A stretch of 64,000 bases of DNA from Phoebastria nigripes (GCA_035582835.1 JAYKAV010002375.1:744001-808000); one strand, 5' to 3'; counted from the first letter of the stretch, positions 49,372 through 61,937 are shown. The notes: a model not told the origin generated them from the letters alone. Numbers and translations: made by a program.

Positions 49372-50624
49372 GAACTCCAGGATATATAGTCTCAGGTACA
49401 TTTCTGCACTGTAGAAATCTACATCTGGAAAGGTGAATCCCCCCTTACCTTTACCTGGACCCTAATTTTTCCATAATTTTATCTAAGGAAAAATATTTTT
49501 GTTTCAGACCACAACCAGCTTATGTCCTCATGCTCTCTCTGANGAGCTAAATCAAAGGAATTTCTAAATCTCCCAGTATAATGCAGATTTTCAAGCCCTG
49601 AAGTCACTCTGTCACTGCTTTATGAAGCCCTCTCCAGTTTTTCAGCATTTGGGGGGATGATGGACAGCTATATGTGATGGCGCTTCGCAAGCCTGATCCC
49701 AGCCGTGTTGTGTATCTGGGTACAGAGGCACTAGCAATGACCCTGGAAAGACATATAGGCACCTTACTGTGGTGCTCTGCCTAAGATAATCAGTCAAGTG
49801 ACTCAGCCACTTAGTTCAGGAAAACTGTCATACTGGTGTGACCATATTCATTCACAAGTGACTTTGTTATCTCTGCATTGCCTTGCATTGCACAGCTTAG
49901 ACGTGAGTGCAGCTGGATTTAGAAAAATGTCATTCTGATTTGGATGTCTATCACCAAGGAGCAGGACAGCAATGAATTTAGCTTAATATACTAAATGATG
50001 AAAAAAAGGAAAATGACAATAGGGAAACAAAATACGAGGCATTTAATAAACCNTATAATGGATATATTTCAATTTGGAGTGTTCCTTAAATATCCAGTGA
50101 GGGAAAACAGCTTACTAGCTATTGTCCAAATATTACCTGTAGTCATATTACCTGGAATACATTTTATGTAGCAAAACTTCCAAATAACTAAACCTGGAAA
50201 CCTATCAATAAAATTGTTTGCAACTGCATGATTTATGCAGCAGCTGGTATTTCAGCCCTATACAATAATTACTTATTTGCCTTAAGCAAAACGAATCACA
50301 TACACAATTAAGGTTCACAAGAATGCTAAGGTAAATGCGTCTGGCTTCGACGGGTGTGTTTTATATATATATTGCTCTTAGCATCAGAGGGAGCAAATTC
50401 ACACCCTGGTAAACTTGATGACTAGGGAATTTATGGCTCTCCAAACAGCGCACATGCCACTAGCAGATGAAATTACATGGAGGGTTGCAGCTGCTGCTTA
50501 ATTAGCAGGATGATAAATCTCAGGGGAGTGTTTGCCCTCTGTATGACAAAGCAGAGGTGGTGTGGTGGCTGGGGGGAAAAGTTGGTCCATTATCTTAGTA
50601 CTTAAACCACTGCTCTCTTCTCAA
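49372..50624. other. Non-coding stretch, no gene recognised
   Basis: AT-rich with a short (TA)n at 50362-50372. No frames of note. Confidence 0.55.
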
Positions 50625-50634
50625 CCCCCCCCCC
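50625..50634. repeat. C10 homopolymer
   Basis: Ten consecutive C bases. Confidence 0.9.
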
Positions 50635-53257
50635 TAATGCTTCAATCCTGATGCCTGACCTGGAGCCTCACAAACTGCACTGGAGAGCTGAGGGGAAAAA
50701 GGGTACGTACGAGGGGCTGCAGTACATTTGAGGCAGCTCATTTTGAGCTGAGTGTAAAGGACTGGCAGAATTGGACTAACAAGATTCTTTTTTTTTCCTG
50801 AAGCTCAACACACCTTTCCTTTACATACTTATTTTATTGTGCAACTAAGAGAGAGAAATGAGTGCTCCAGACCTCCTACCCAAATTAGCTCAAACTTGGT
50901 GAGTGCTTAGATCTCATCCTGCAGAGGCCTGGCAGCTACAGAAAAGACAGGATGGGAAAACACTCCGAAGTGTTTCACTGAAATATTTATACTTGAGTCT
51001 CTATCAGTTTTTCTTCTTCTGATTCATATATTTTGCTATGCATTAATAATATGGGTTTTTCCTTGCCTTATTTCTTTAGAAACCCTATTACCTACACAAT
51101 CATTTCCCTCCTTTTTAACTTTTCCAGATCAGTCATTTAGTCATTGGACAAGATTTGCTTTCCATCTCTGCAGAATGAATGGCATTTCCTTGTGAAGAAA
51201 CTTTGCCTCATCATAATGAGGATGCCCTTGTCAGCACAATTCATTCTTAATGACAACCTGAAACAAGAGGGTACAGAGAGCGCCAGCTGAGCTTTGTAGC
51301 ACGCTGAAAGGCTAATAATTAGTGGCCCCTGCATTCAGTCATTTCTCAGGAAACATTGCACTGTAACAGCTTAGATGCCTGCATAGGAAGAAATCAGTCT
51401 AGTCTCATTGTCTGGCTGAGTTTCAATGGGAAAAATAATTTAGGGTAGGGCTTAAATGATTTCAGAGAGGACCTTAACTAGTATCTTAATTGTTTCATGC
51501 TTGGTATCTGGAATTCTTTAAGAAAACAACTCAGATAAGTAGAATTTTTCTGTTTTGAGAAGTCACCAAGGCCATAAAATGGACTCTGTACTATAGAATT
51601 TTTTCCTATTGTCTCTAATTGAATGGTTTCTCTTCTTGTTTTATGACCTCCAGCTTCTTTAAGGTGAAAGATAGATAAATGGTTTGTCAACATGGGATTA
51701 GTGCAAGTGTGGCTGAAAGCTAGAGCTAACACCCATCCTATTACTTTTCTCAAAGGTACAACACAATACAGGCTTATTCTTTTTTTCCAGCCACCAGCAA
51801 TAAAGAAATATGTTACACTGGCAGAGGAAGTCACTCATTTTTATATCTGTAGAACAGGGAGACAACATAATATATAGCATCATACACATGTCCTCCTGCT
51901 GAGGATAATTACAAATCGATGTGAACGTTATGCTGATAGGGTAGCCCTTTTCAGAGATTAACAAATCTAGAGATGGAGGGAGAGCTTACAAGTCATAATT
52001 TATCTGACAAACAGCAACTCTCTTTCCATTCCTGGTACCCTGCACCCCAATTGGGGTAAGGAGCAACTTGTATTGCAAATATGAACTGGAAATAGAGTCC
52101 CTCCATTGCTCTGCTTCCTCCACAGAAGAGGAAGGAAGGAGTACTACTAAATGAGCAAAACAAGAGGTCTGTTGCCATGACAGATTGGCTCTTCTATCCA
52201 CTTAGTACGTACATAGAGCTCCATATCATTATTGTCATCAGCTGATGACATCATCAGCCTGACCCCATATTTTGGCAACCCACAGAAAGCTCTAAGAGAA
52301 GTACCTACTTTCACTCATGTCTTTGCATTTGTGTGTAAGCCAAACCACATCCTTTAGCCCTTTCTTACTTTTTGATGAGGTGCTGAGATGTTCCATTTCA
52401 CAGCTATGCAACATCCAAACCAGAATTTAAACCAGCATGGCAAGTTGGCTGTGTTAGAAGCTCTCTAACAATGCAAGAAAACACCTAATGGAATAGCAGC
52501 TTTACTTGTCCTCAGTGGTGTCAATGGAAATTTTGACTGTGAGGGAACAAAACTAGGTAACTTACCAACCTACAGATCACAANTGATTTTTAAAACTCTG
52601 AGTTGTTGTTAAAACTGATGCTGCTTCCTTGACTCTAGGGCATGAGCTAAGACAACTGGGGGAGGCCATGGAGCTGCTAATAGCTGCCACTTATTGAAAA
52701 TGAGTGAGTGGCAAATCCATGAGGCAAACTGAGGTAATGCCAGACAGCTGCAAGGGATCACTTAATGAATAATGTAATTTCATCCCTCTGCACACAGTTA
52801 AAATGCTTCTAATTGTTACTGCACAGATGGGACCAAGATCCTCTGTGGTTGGTTTGCTGCTCCCTGGAGAGGCAGAGCTCCATTAGAGAGGGATGTAAGC
52901 CTAATAAAAAAAGAATTGATGGCTATTAAAAGAAAATATGTTTTTTCCTTTCCTTATATTGTAATCTCCCGACTGACGGGTTAGGTAGCAAAAAATGTAG
53001 GGTAATGAAGAAACATTTACCAGAAATGTGTTGCAGTATTTCTAAGAACACCAGCAGGTGCTGCTGAATAATTAATTTTTAATGTATTCATTCTATTTTA
53101 CTGCTAACATTGACAGCCATTAGCAACATAAATAACAGTAGATTGTCTTTTGTGGACCAATCTCTTGTCAATGTTCATTTTAAAAAGAGTAGGACAAAAT
53201 ATTCTCCATAGAAAGAGGAAGTGCATATATTTCATATTCAAATGTAAATACCTACAT
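50635..53257. other. Non-coding stretch, no gene recognised
   Basis: No gene recognised; frames up to 118 codons lack homology. The part at 52730-52890 (TTAATGAATAATGTAATTTCATC, then CTTCTAATTGTTACTGC) is repeat-free with homeodomain cores, which could be a regulatory element. Confidence 0.5.
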
Positions 53258-53280
53258 ACACACACACACACACNCCCCCC
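53258..53280. repeat. (AC)8 microsatellite followed by N and C6
   Basis: Eight AC units, one ambiguous base, then six C. The N at the repeat/homopolymer junction probably reflects unresolved length or allele differences. Confidence 0.9.
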
Positions 53281-54537
53281 ATGCATACACAGTGTTTTTT
53301 TCAGGGAATGATCTTGCACTGTCAGAGAAAATCAGACTAGATAGCTTAACACCTCTTTGCCCTGTCTGACCTCTGATTTTAGTTTGCATTTAAAAGGCCT
53401 ATCCATCCAGGCTATTTACTATCTCTTGAGTTAAAGGATTGTGACATGTATTGTACAGCACAGATTAACATGCTAAGCAAGTTTGTTGAAACAAAATTAT
53501 TAAAGATCTTTAGAGAAAATAAGTGTGTGGGATAGCTCTGTCAATAGGTCAATCCCTATCAGTACATGTACAATAACACAGAGCAGTTAAACTAGAAAAT
53601 CAGCTGGTGAATATTAGGTTATTTACTGAAGTCAAGAAAGCAATCTTGATTTGTTCCACTGATAAATCATGGATGTTTTTCCTTCCAGTTAACTGAAGTC
53701 CACTATAAACAAAGAGGGTAAATATGATGCCACAGTAGCACGCAGTGATGTATCTCTAAATAGCGGTTCTACTTGAAACCAAGGTCATCCCCCTCGATTA
53801 CTGCCCCTTATTAGCATGCTAGGGGGTGCAAGGATTCATCCCAAAGCCTCTGAGGATGTTTCAGCACAAGATGAAAGGGAGAAGTGCAAATACTGTCACC
53901 CATGTGACATAAGGGGTGTTTGTTGTTTGACTCTGATGGGTACAGTAATGCATTTTGAGGTTCTCATGGAGGTGCACTCAAGACACTGAGGTCTATTTCA
54001 GGCCATTTTGTTGTATCTGGTTTCATATAGAAAGTAGAGAAAGCCAGCAGAGTCCTTTGTGCAACCATCATTCACTCAGCTAACTCAGACTGTGTTTGAT
54101 GGAGGTCCTAAACCTGGCAAGTCTCCTCTGGGTTTCAAAATGAAAAGTTTTGGGCATCTCTGCAAGCAGATGAAAGGGTAATGCTTCTGAATGTCACAGT
54201 CTTTCCACTTGCCTGCTGGGTGCCACTTCAAAAACAGCATTTTGCTGTTGTCTGAGAACATGCTTGGTGGAAAGCCACGGTGCAGAGCAGGTGCGTAATG
54301 TGTCACTGGGCTGTCCAAAGCCTGACGAGACTGTAACATTTCCTCCAGAGCGGCTACACTCTCCTGGATTCAAATCTGTCTAAGCTTCTGTAAATGTGCA
54401 TTTAAGCATTTCATGAGCACATATTTACTCGATGGACCACAAGATCACAAGCTGTCCAGGTCTAGCCTTTGACTATGAATGTAGAGATTGACTAAACGTA
54501 GACCTTATTTACAGCGATCTTTGCTTAGGAAAAGTAG
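53281..54537. other. Non-coding stretch, no gene recognised
   Basis: Ordinary sequence; an 84-codon minus-strand frame (54085-54339) lacks homology. Confidence 0.55.
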
Positions 54538-54603
54538 TAACTGTTATTAATGACAGCTAAACATGACATTAATTTAATTTAACTGTTATTAATGACAGCT
54601 AAA
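54538..54603. repeat. Perfect 24-bp direct repeat, 42-bp period
   Basis: An identical 24-bp unit occurs at 54538-54561 and 54580-54603; its core is TTATTAATGACAG. The 18-bp spacer is itself ATTA-rich (ATGACATTAATTTAATT). Each copy pairs a homeodomain-type TTAAT core with TGACAG, a MEIS/TGIF-type half site. The repeat is far beyond chance. A regulatory role is inference. Confidence 0.93.
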
Positions 54604-57020
54604 GAGTCCTTTCTAACAAACTTATTTGCAATTTCCTGTCTCAATTCAAAATGGAGACTAGGATTCTCACGATAGTAGCAGCTATGTGAATTTGGAGCAG
54701 TTCAGCTCCCCGCCAGGATAGCAACACCGGGACCTGAATTTGCCTCGCTGTCCCTGCCCTGACAGGAAATGTATGAAATGGCCTATAGCGCAGAGAAGAA
54801 TAAAGGCTTTCAGGACAGTCCAATAAATTTGACCTTTGTCTTATCCAAGCCTCCAGTCCTTCTCAAAGCCCCTGTTTTGTACATCCACCAAAGGTGCTAG
54901 TTTGGCCTGATATGGAAGAACCGGTCCCAGAGCCAAATTCCAGATGTGAGCACTGTCTGTGTTTGAGATCTCGCTTTCTCCTCATCTCTTATACAAGATC
55001 CATGGGTATGACTGCTGTCTGCTGGGATCCAGTTAGCAACTATCTGATTAATTCTTTCTTACGGCTCTTAAGCATTTCAAGAGAACTTGCCAGGGGTGTT
55101 TTGCTGGATTAAGTGGTATCTCCTAGCATTACTTTCTGCTTTCTTCCAAGAGAAAGAACAACACAAAATGTTTGGCTTCAATTGAGAAAAATCCTGTGAG
55201 TTGAAACAAAACATATTTACACAAACCCCTTGGGAAGCCACCAGCTTTCATGAATTCTTGGTGTCAGTAAACTCTGCAGATACAAAAGCATGTACCACAT
55301 TCTCTTAAACGTATTGGGAGAAAGGCATTTCTTCTTTTATTATAAAGGCTGAGCATCTCCTAAATTACACGTGCCAAGGCCTCACAATAAATGCACCAGG
55401 ATGTTTCAAACAAGCCTGCAAAAGACTGCAAGACAGAGCACTTCAAGCCCTTGCACCACAAACTAACTACCAGACAAGAAGAACTCGAAAAAGCTACCAG
55501 GCAACATTAGAAAGGAGAAAGGAAGCTGTGTTCAGACCCTACTGAAATGGTCAACTTTACAACATTCAGGGGAAAACACTCCCACTAAAGAGCTACAGAT
55601 TAATGTTTAATGTTCACATCAACAGTGCTTCAAAATTAAAAGGGCTATTAATCAAACTTCAAAGGACATTCATGCACTCTTCTGGCAATAATGCAGTCAA
55701 AGGAGTGCAAAGTTCTTCCAAAGCAAAGTGCTATCATGTTTAAAATTGTTTAAAGTGCTCTTTGTGATGCTGGTGGCCCACCTCCCCCTCCAGCCTAAGA
55801 GAGAATGAAAAAATCTAGAAAGTGATATGCAGAGACCTTCCACATAGACTTTTAACATGATTTTGAAAGCAGAGGTCATACTAGTGATGGTCTGCATGCC
55901 AGAAACAACTCCCATGGCAGATTTCCAGAAGCTATAGCAGCTGCATCTCCTGTGGAGGAAGAAAATGGGAAAATACAAAATCTGCAGGGAGGTTCATTTT
56001 TGGTTTTGTATAGGCGAACACGTATACAGGAACAGGGTTTCCCGCACAGGGAAAAGGCAGGCCTGGCAAACTGAGGCATTCAACGGGCATGTGCCACTGT
56101 TTATACCCCAGATGCCTCTTGCCAAAAATTTGTCCCAGGAGGAACAAGCAGGCTTTGTGGAAAGGTGAAACAGCATGGAGAAGGGCAGAGAGAGCAAGAT
56201 GATTGAGCTGAAAACGAAGCTCTGGAAACAGGGCTTGTGGGTCTGATAAACTTCTGCAGTTTTAAGATACAGGCTGCATATGAAAACGTGAATCCATTGC
56301 CATCTGTGCCACACCACACAGACAAATAAGTGACTCGATAAAGACGAGTCAGCCGGAGAACAAGTCGCTGTGCACATCATCACAGCTAGGACACAAATCA
56401 AGGCCCAAGCCCCCAAACAGGGCAGCCGCCTCCTCAGATGTGTTCCTGCCTCAAAGGAAACAGTGGTGGGAGCATCTTAAATGTATCAGGGAGACCTTTG
56501 GTCTCCTGTGGCTGTGTGTTCAGTGCTTTAAAAGAGAGTGGTTTCAAAACAGTAAGACCATGTCACAGAGAGGGAAGAACAACTCATCAGATTAAAAAAT
56601 TCCCTTTTTGATTCTTTCCTTACTGATAAGGCAGGGAGCATTTGTGTTGCTCCATGATCCTGGGGAAAAGGCTGCGTGATGTTTGTCAGAATTGCTTCAA
56701 CTGCAGCTACAGCCGAACTCAACAAACACTTTTAGCCAAGAAGGACTTTCATTTGGAGGAATGGGCACGGATGGAAGAGAAAAAGGAGTGAGAAAGTCAA
56801 TGTTTCCATTTTCAGACTTCTTGACAAAGGATTTTGTTTCACAATTTGCCTAAGTTTACTCTTTGAAGGATCTCAGTAATGATAATTAAACAAAATACCA
56901 GGAGATAGAACAAAAATATTTTGGTCAACTAAAACCAGTATTTTTAAAAATTATTGTTTTTCTTTTATCAAGAAAATAATATAATCCCAACTGGAGGAAG
57001 AGACGGGGGGGGAGGCTGGC
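54604..57020. other. Non-coding stretch, no gene recognised
   Basis: Overlapping minus-strand frames at 55876-56416 open with non-ATG codons or lack homology. A G8 run lies at 57005-57012. Confidence 0.5.
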
Positions 57021-57026
57021 TTTATT
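57021..57026 (-). terminator. AATAAA, possible poly(A) signal of the unit at 57412-58248
   Basis: On the minus strand AATAAA lies about 390 bp after the stop codon of the poly-alanine frame. The hexamer is common by chance, and no clear GU-rich downstream element follows. Confidence 0.12.
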
Positions 57027-57411
57027 AAGGCTCCACAGACAAAGCAAAAACTCAGTTCTTCATGCTTTCTTACTCTCAGTGTGTTGGCATTTTTAGGATA
57101 CAAAATTTTAGTGTCCTGCCCTTCTTCTATGTAAAGCATATTAACAGACCCCTCAGATCTGCTCTCCTGTAAAACAGAACTGAGTTTTAACATCAGACAT
57201 AATCCTAAAATTCATAGGCAGGGCTTTCTTCCCATCTTATAATCTCAAATGGAAACACATAAATGGAGTAGAAGGGCAGGAAAAATTAAAATAGCTTTGA
57301 AGCACTGGTGGAGTAAGAGCCAGTACAGTTAGAAAGGTCCCGTAGCCATGTTATTTGAAAAACTCATCCAGGACGCTGCCTCCAATTTATGTTTATCTTC
57401 CAAGATAGATT

Positions 57412-57570
57412 TTAACAATATTTACTTATATAACTTCCTCCCTTAGGGCTGTGGCTGCACTGCTGATTCATTTGAGGCCAAGGTTCACCGAGCATTATAT
57501 AGACCCAGATAATAAGAAGGAAAGATAAATAGAGCCTAATGATAAGTTGGGGATGACACATGTTGAAAAC

Positions 57571-57607
<37 letters not shown>

Positions 57608-57875
57608 GCCGCCGCTGCCTGCCTCCTCGCAGCCTCCTCTGGGGAGGCACACCACCTGACCAAGGGTATCATATATGAGACATAGACATGTGACGGCGTA
57701 ACAAATTCCCCTTTCATCAGAGCAGGACTGTCAGTCTGGGGTAAGCTCTGCCAAGGAAACCCACTGCCACCAGCCTCAAACTCCTCTGCCTCGTATTCCA
57801 GGCCATTAGCAAGGGATTTTCCATGTGCAGCATTGATGACTATATTCAACTTGTGCTGCATGTGACAAATGTTTC
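57412..57875 (-). CDS. Candidate exon with poly-alanine frame, product unrecognised
   Basis: On the minus strand a strong acceptor (TACCCTTTCTTGTCTTTAG) at 57876 starts this segment. From an ATG at 57861 the frame runs 149 codons to a TAA at 57412. The peptide begins MQHKLNIVINAAHGK, then has an acidic part, a run of 16 alanines encoded by the CAG/GCG tract, and a hydrophobic stretch (LIIRLYLSFLLIIWVYIML) that could span a membrane, followed by a polar tail. The frame also extends upstream of the acceptor to 58014 (200 codons in all, the longest in the window). I recognise no family. The triplet repeat is stop-free in every frame and inflates the length, and the ATG context is poor. It may be a non-coding exon or a repeat-bearing non-coding element. 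Confidence 0.17.
57571..57619. repeat. CTG/CAG triplet repeat with CCG interruptions
   Basis: Sixteen triplets in all: eleven GCT, three GCC, one GCT and one GCC on the plus strand, reading as 16 alanine codons on the minus strand. CAG/CTG repeats of this type vary in length; the CCG interruptions at one end would tend to stabilise it. Confidence 0.95.
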
Positions 57876-58141
57876 CTAAAGACAAGAAAGGGTAAGTAAG
57901 TGCAGAAACAAAAAGGCTTGCAGAGAACTGCACAACACTGGGCAGGGTATTATATAGTCGACACCGAAGCAAGAGGCATTGCAGGTTTATGAAATCCCTC
58001 AGTCTTGATCTCATTTAAAGAGAGCCTTAGCAAAAGCCCAGTGAAGGAATCAGGAGGTTTTCTGTTATCTTTAGAGTGTTGTATCAGTCTCTCCAGAGGA
58101 TTTAGGTGAACGCAGGTGAACGAGGCAGTTAAAAATCTCAC
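57876..58141 (-). other. Candidate 266-bp intron
   Basis: On the minus strand it starts GTGAGATT and ends in a pyrimidine-rich CTTTCTTGTCTTTAG, a normal intron layout and a typical short size for birds. A 10-bp-period repeat (AGGTGAACG twice, 58104-58122) lies inside. Confidence 0.18.
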
Positions 58142-58248
58142 CTACATAGTAGTAAAGTCAGTGCAAGCAAAGGTTATCACCCCAATCTAATGTGCGCGGC
58201 AAGGTAATGTAAGAAGGAAGAACTGACTTGTAAGTCTTAGATCAGCAG
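58142..58248 (-). ncRNA. Candidate 107-bp upstream non-coding exon
   Basis: On the minus strand an acceptor (GTTCACTCTCTTTCAG) at 58249 and a donor (GTAG|GTGAGA) at 58142/58141 frame this segment. All three minus-strand frames contain stops, so it would be untranslated. Its value lies in pairing with the acceptor at 57876. Confidence 0.15.
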
Positions 58249-58651
58249 CTGAAAGAGAGTGAACACTAATTTCAACTTTAACTTGTTTCTTTAATCATGT
58301 TTCCAGGTTAGAGATTGCCCATTAATAAAAGTGACAACAAAAAATCTTTACAGACTTTGAAGAAAACACAGTTCTTTAATCTTAAGAAGTTATTTCCCAA
58401 AGCTACCTCTCGCTTAGGGATGCAAACTCTCCTGGCTTCCTCCATCATAACAAGATCCTCTCTGGGGGCAATTCAAAGCAATTAAAGCCCAGCTCTGATC
58501 TGCTGTTGACTATAACAGGAATTTAGGAGGTGAGCTTTTGAAAATATCCTCCTCAGACTTCATCTGGCTGGAGTATGGAGTTGAATAGACTGTGAAATGG
58601 AAGGGATGAACAAAAAATTTTGCCTCATAAGGGCAAAGAGGTTCTCTTATT
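58249..58651. other. Non-coding stretch
   Basis: No gene recognised; would lie upstream of the minus-strand candidate exons. Confidence 0.5.
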
Positions 58652-58682
58652 AGGGGGGGAAGGGGGGAGAAGAAAAAAACAG
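58652..58682. repeat. G-rich purine tract
   Basis: G7-AA-G6 followed by AGAAGAAAAAAA, an uninterrupted purine tract able to form triplex or partial quadruplex structures. Confidence 0.75.
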
Positions 58683-59535
58683 ATTAAAAAACTCACAGAA
58701 TTGGAGGCATTATATGCAGTGCTTGTCTACTTATTTCTGGGGATTATCCTCTCCTTCAGAAGAAACAGACATTCAAATCAGCTGTAACCAGATTATTCTT
58801 CTTAAAGATTTGTATTACAACTACACCTGGGGGCTCCATCTGTGATTATAATTGATGTAGACACCATAAAATGGAAGCATAAAAGAACCTTAGACACAAA
58901 AAAAGAAGTTTATTGTCTAAACAGACAAACCAGACAAAGGGAGAGAGAAGAAACAAAGATGAAGACGGCAAGGTTGCACCACAGGGCAGTGAGTGAGGAG
59001 AGCAAAGGTCCCCAGCGCCAGCTCATTGCCTTGTCTAATAGTCTGTATGCTGGCTCTCTCAATGAAACCCAGGATGAACTAGTGCTGGCAAGAACGTTCC
59101 CAAGAAATGCTATATTAAATAAATTACTAATATTTGTCCTAGAGCATTGTCACTAAGGCTGAAGAGTATTGGAGATCAGGTTCGGAAGACAGAGTAGGGG
59201 TAATGTAGAAGCCTTCATCCATGTGACTCAGAAAATCAATTTCAAAAGATTGTACTTTCATAGTCCAGGAAACCGGCCACACAGTAGTCCAAATATAAAG
59301 TAGCCACACTGGGAAATAAAAAACAAAAAAGGAGGGAGGAGCAGAAGGAGCCAGAGCAGCCCTCAACCCGAGCTTCTCCCAAGTGTGATAGTACACAAAC
59401 GTGCATGGCAGCAACAGCTTTGTTTTTCAAACCCTTCCATTCGTAAACCCCAACAGATGTTGAAAAATGACTTTGTACCAGCCAGCTAGGAATTGAGGGC
59501 TTAAGAAATGGCTACTTCTCAAAAGCCTCCAACAT
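58683..59535. other. Non-coding stretch, no gene recognised
   Basis: A 104-codon plus-strand frame (58842-59156) has no recognisable product. Confidence 0.5.
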
Positions 59536-59552
59536 CCCCCCCTCCCCGCCCC
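59536..59552 (-). promoter_or_regulatory. G-quadruplex motif / GC-box-like site
   Basis: The minus strand reads GGGGCGGGGAGGGGGGG: four G-runs with one-base loops, a canonical strong quadruplex motif, which also contains a GC box of the Sp1/KLF type. It is isolated in AT-rich sequence. Confidence 0.6.
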
Positions 59553-61388
59553 AAATGAAAATGAATGGGAACTGGTCTCCTAACTCAGCTTGAAAATTTT
59601 ACCCAAAGACGGTAAATACGAATAGAGCCAGCAGGCTGATGAGTCATTCGGGTCAGCAAGTCTCCACACAGAGAAAATTAGATGTCAGCAAAGTCATAGT
59701 TTTCAATATACACTGGTTTAAAATTAGATATTAGTCTTAAAAACTGAAAAAACTCTTTTTCTGAATAAGCAATAAGTGTTACTGTATAAATAGCCAAAGC
59801 CTTTTGAAAATGGAAGAATGTGAATAGAACAGATAAGAGTAATTAACTTATGTCAAATCTGTAACGGCATTCAGATGAATATTAGCTTCAACCTTCCTTC
59901 ACTCAAACATTCCCCCAGATAAGTCAGTTAATGGTTGAGTTAGGGAAATAAAAATTAGAAGATAAGAGTAAGAGCAATAAAGGCAGCAGACAACTCCTCA
60001 GAAGCAAGACACAAGAGAGCACGTGAATGAAGGGAACACATTCATCTGCAGGCAGGGAAGACAAAGCAGTCAAATAAGAACACTTGGACAGCCAAGTAAT
60101 ACAAAGCAGGGAACAGACACAAGGCAAGGAAATTCAGAATAAAAAGCCTAGGCGAAATATCTGATACAAAGAAACAGAAAGCAGTTGAGATATTCATGCA
60201 AAGGGGTATGTCACTGTAATTGTCTATCATTATGTACAGTAATTTCTTCCCTGAAGAAAAGATTAAGTCAACATACATATAAAATAAGAATTTAGCAGCT
60301 GGCTCAGACAATACCTGACAAAGAAGTGGTTATAAAGTAAATTAAAAATACCTTACTAGTAAATAATATAGCCCACTCAAATACACAGAAGAACAGCAAA
60401 TGTTAAATAAGAGTCATCACAACATGTATTTGTCAAGTAGATGTACAATTTGGCATCAGCTTTTTTAAGAAAATACAGTATTTGGGCAAAATAAACAGAC
60501 AAACAATTTACTATGCTACAACAAGGGAATTCATTGGGACAAGCTATCACGCCAGCAGTGGGTAGGGATGTAAAACATGCAAATCCTGTTATCATATGAC
60601 TGCCCCCACCTTCATTGTTCAACTCTTAAACGCTTTGTTGTCTGGCTTGCAACTACCACCCTCTCACACCCTGTTTTATATCAAAGTTAGTGGGACTTGA
60701 TGCCCTACTACCTTGCCCTGAGACAATACCTTCTTGTCAAATCAGACATCAAAGCAGCACGGTGCCCGATTCCCAGGAGAAATGAATGTCTCTAAACCAG
60801 CTGGCTTTCCATGGGAGAAAGAGGTGCTTTCCATGCACAGGTGAAAAGGTGCACCGCTCCTTTCCACCGATGCTCTTTGCCCGAACTATGTTGGCACCAC
60901 CCAGCTAATTGCCAAACCAAGTTAATAGCAATACCTAGCAAGCATCAGCTCTGCTATCCAAGATGGAGTATTTAACACATGGAAGAGCAGCTTGCAATAT
61001 CCCCATGGTGGACTCTGGTTTCCAGGCAGACAAGCAAAAACCTAATCCAGCAAACTGCTGCTGGCGCTAAAGCCCACAGCAACCAGGCCCAAAGATAAGG
61101 GACTCGGCATTTTCCAAACCAGAGCAAATAGAAGCCTAAGACCTTTATATAAAATCAAGTATTTTCTGCATGGATGGAGAAAAGCAAGATGCTAAGCTTC
61201 TCCCTTTTGTGTGGATCCACAGTCTGAATGTTGGCTATGTGCTAAACAAAATTTGTCAGAAGCTTGCCAACAAAATAAGAACAGAATAAAATTTCTCATA
61301 AAAATGTGAAAGATGGGCAAACATTCAGGTCCTTAGCCACTTTGGTAGCTCCAGTGACATCAGTACTAGGCCTTTTTCAGGGGGTATC
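59553..61388. other. AT-rich non-coding stretch
   Basis: No gene recognised. Minus-strand frames of 67-89 codons (59924-60622) are rich in hydrophobic residues because the plus strand is A-rich. Confidence 0.55.
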
Positions 61389-61937
61389 ATGATAGGTGTA
61401 TTTTTTCAAGAGACTAACACCAAGAAGCATCACATTGCTAGGTATAGTGCTATTAAACCTCTAGACAACAATCTATTGCTGTTCCAGGGGACAGTGGCAA
61501 TGGGTAGCACGTTTCTATCCCCATTGCCCTACTATCCTTTCCTCCTGTCTACCAGATCTGACCTCTCTGGAAGGGACTCGTTGCTGCAGACCCCGCTCCA
61601 TGGCCAGGCGGCCCTTGGTGGCCCTCCACCAGCACAGCACCATCTGAGCCCCCTGAGCCCATTGGCCCCACACAGCAGCCCTGCTCCCCTCCTGCTCAGA
61701 GGAGGAAGAGCATCCGTGAAGAAAGGGAGAGGAGGGCCTGCAAGGCTGATCCCTTGTCCCTTGTGCACTTTCTCTTTGCTGAGAGACAGTGGGAAAAGTA
61801 GTGGCCCAGATCCACGGAAGAGTCAGAGAGAAGACAAGTTGAGGTGGGACTGGTTAGCAAAGAGCAGAGCTGGGCTACCCTGCCCAGGACAGCTCACACA
61901 GGGCACAAAAACAGTGTCTAGGGCATCAAGAGAGTAA
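61389..61937 (+). other. GC-rich patch with a 182-codon frame, probably chance
   Basis: A plus-strand frame from an ATG at 61389 continues 182 codons, mostly across a GC- and C-rich patch at 61500-61780 where stops are scarce. The peptide is proline-, serine- and arginine-rich in the middle, with no recognisable domain, and a frame on the other strand overlaps it. Such proline-rich low-complexity frames are typical of translated GC-rich non-coding DNA. It could be an untranslated exon. Confidence 0.12.

Noticed and set aside
55994..56416. 140-codon minus-strand frame with a signal-peptide-like beginning
   Set aside because: The first codon is TTG, not ATG, and no promoter-like or splice context supports it.
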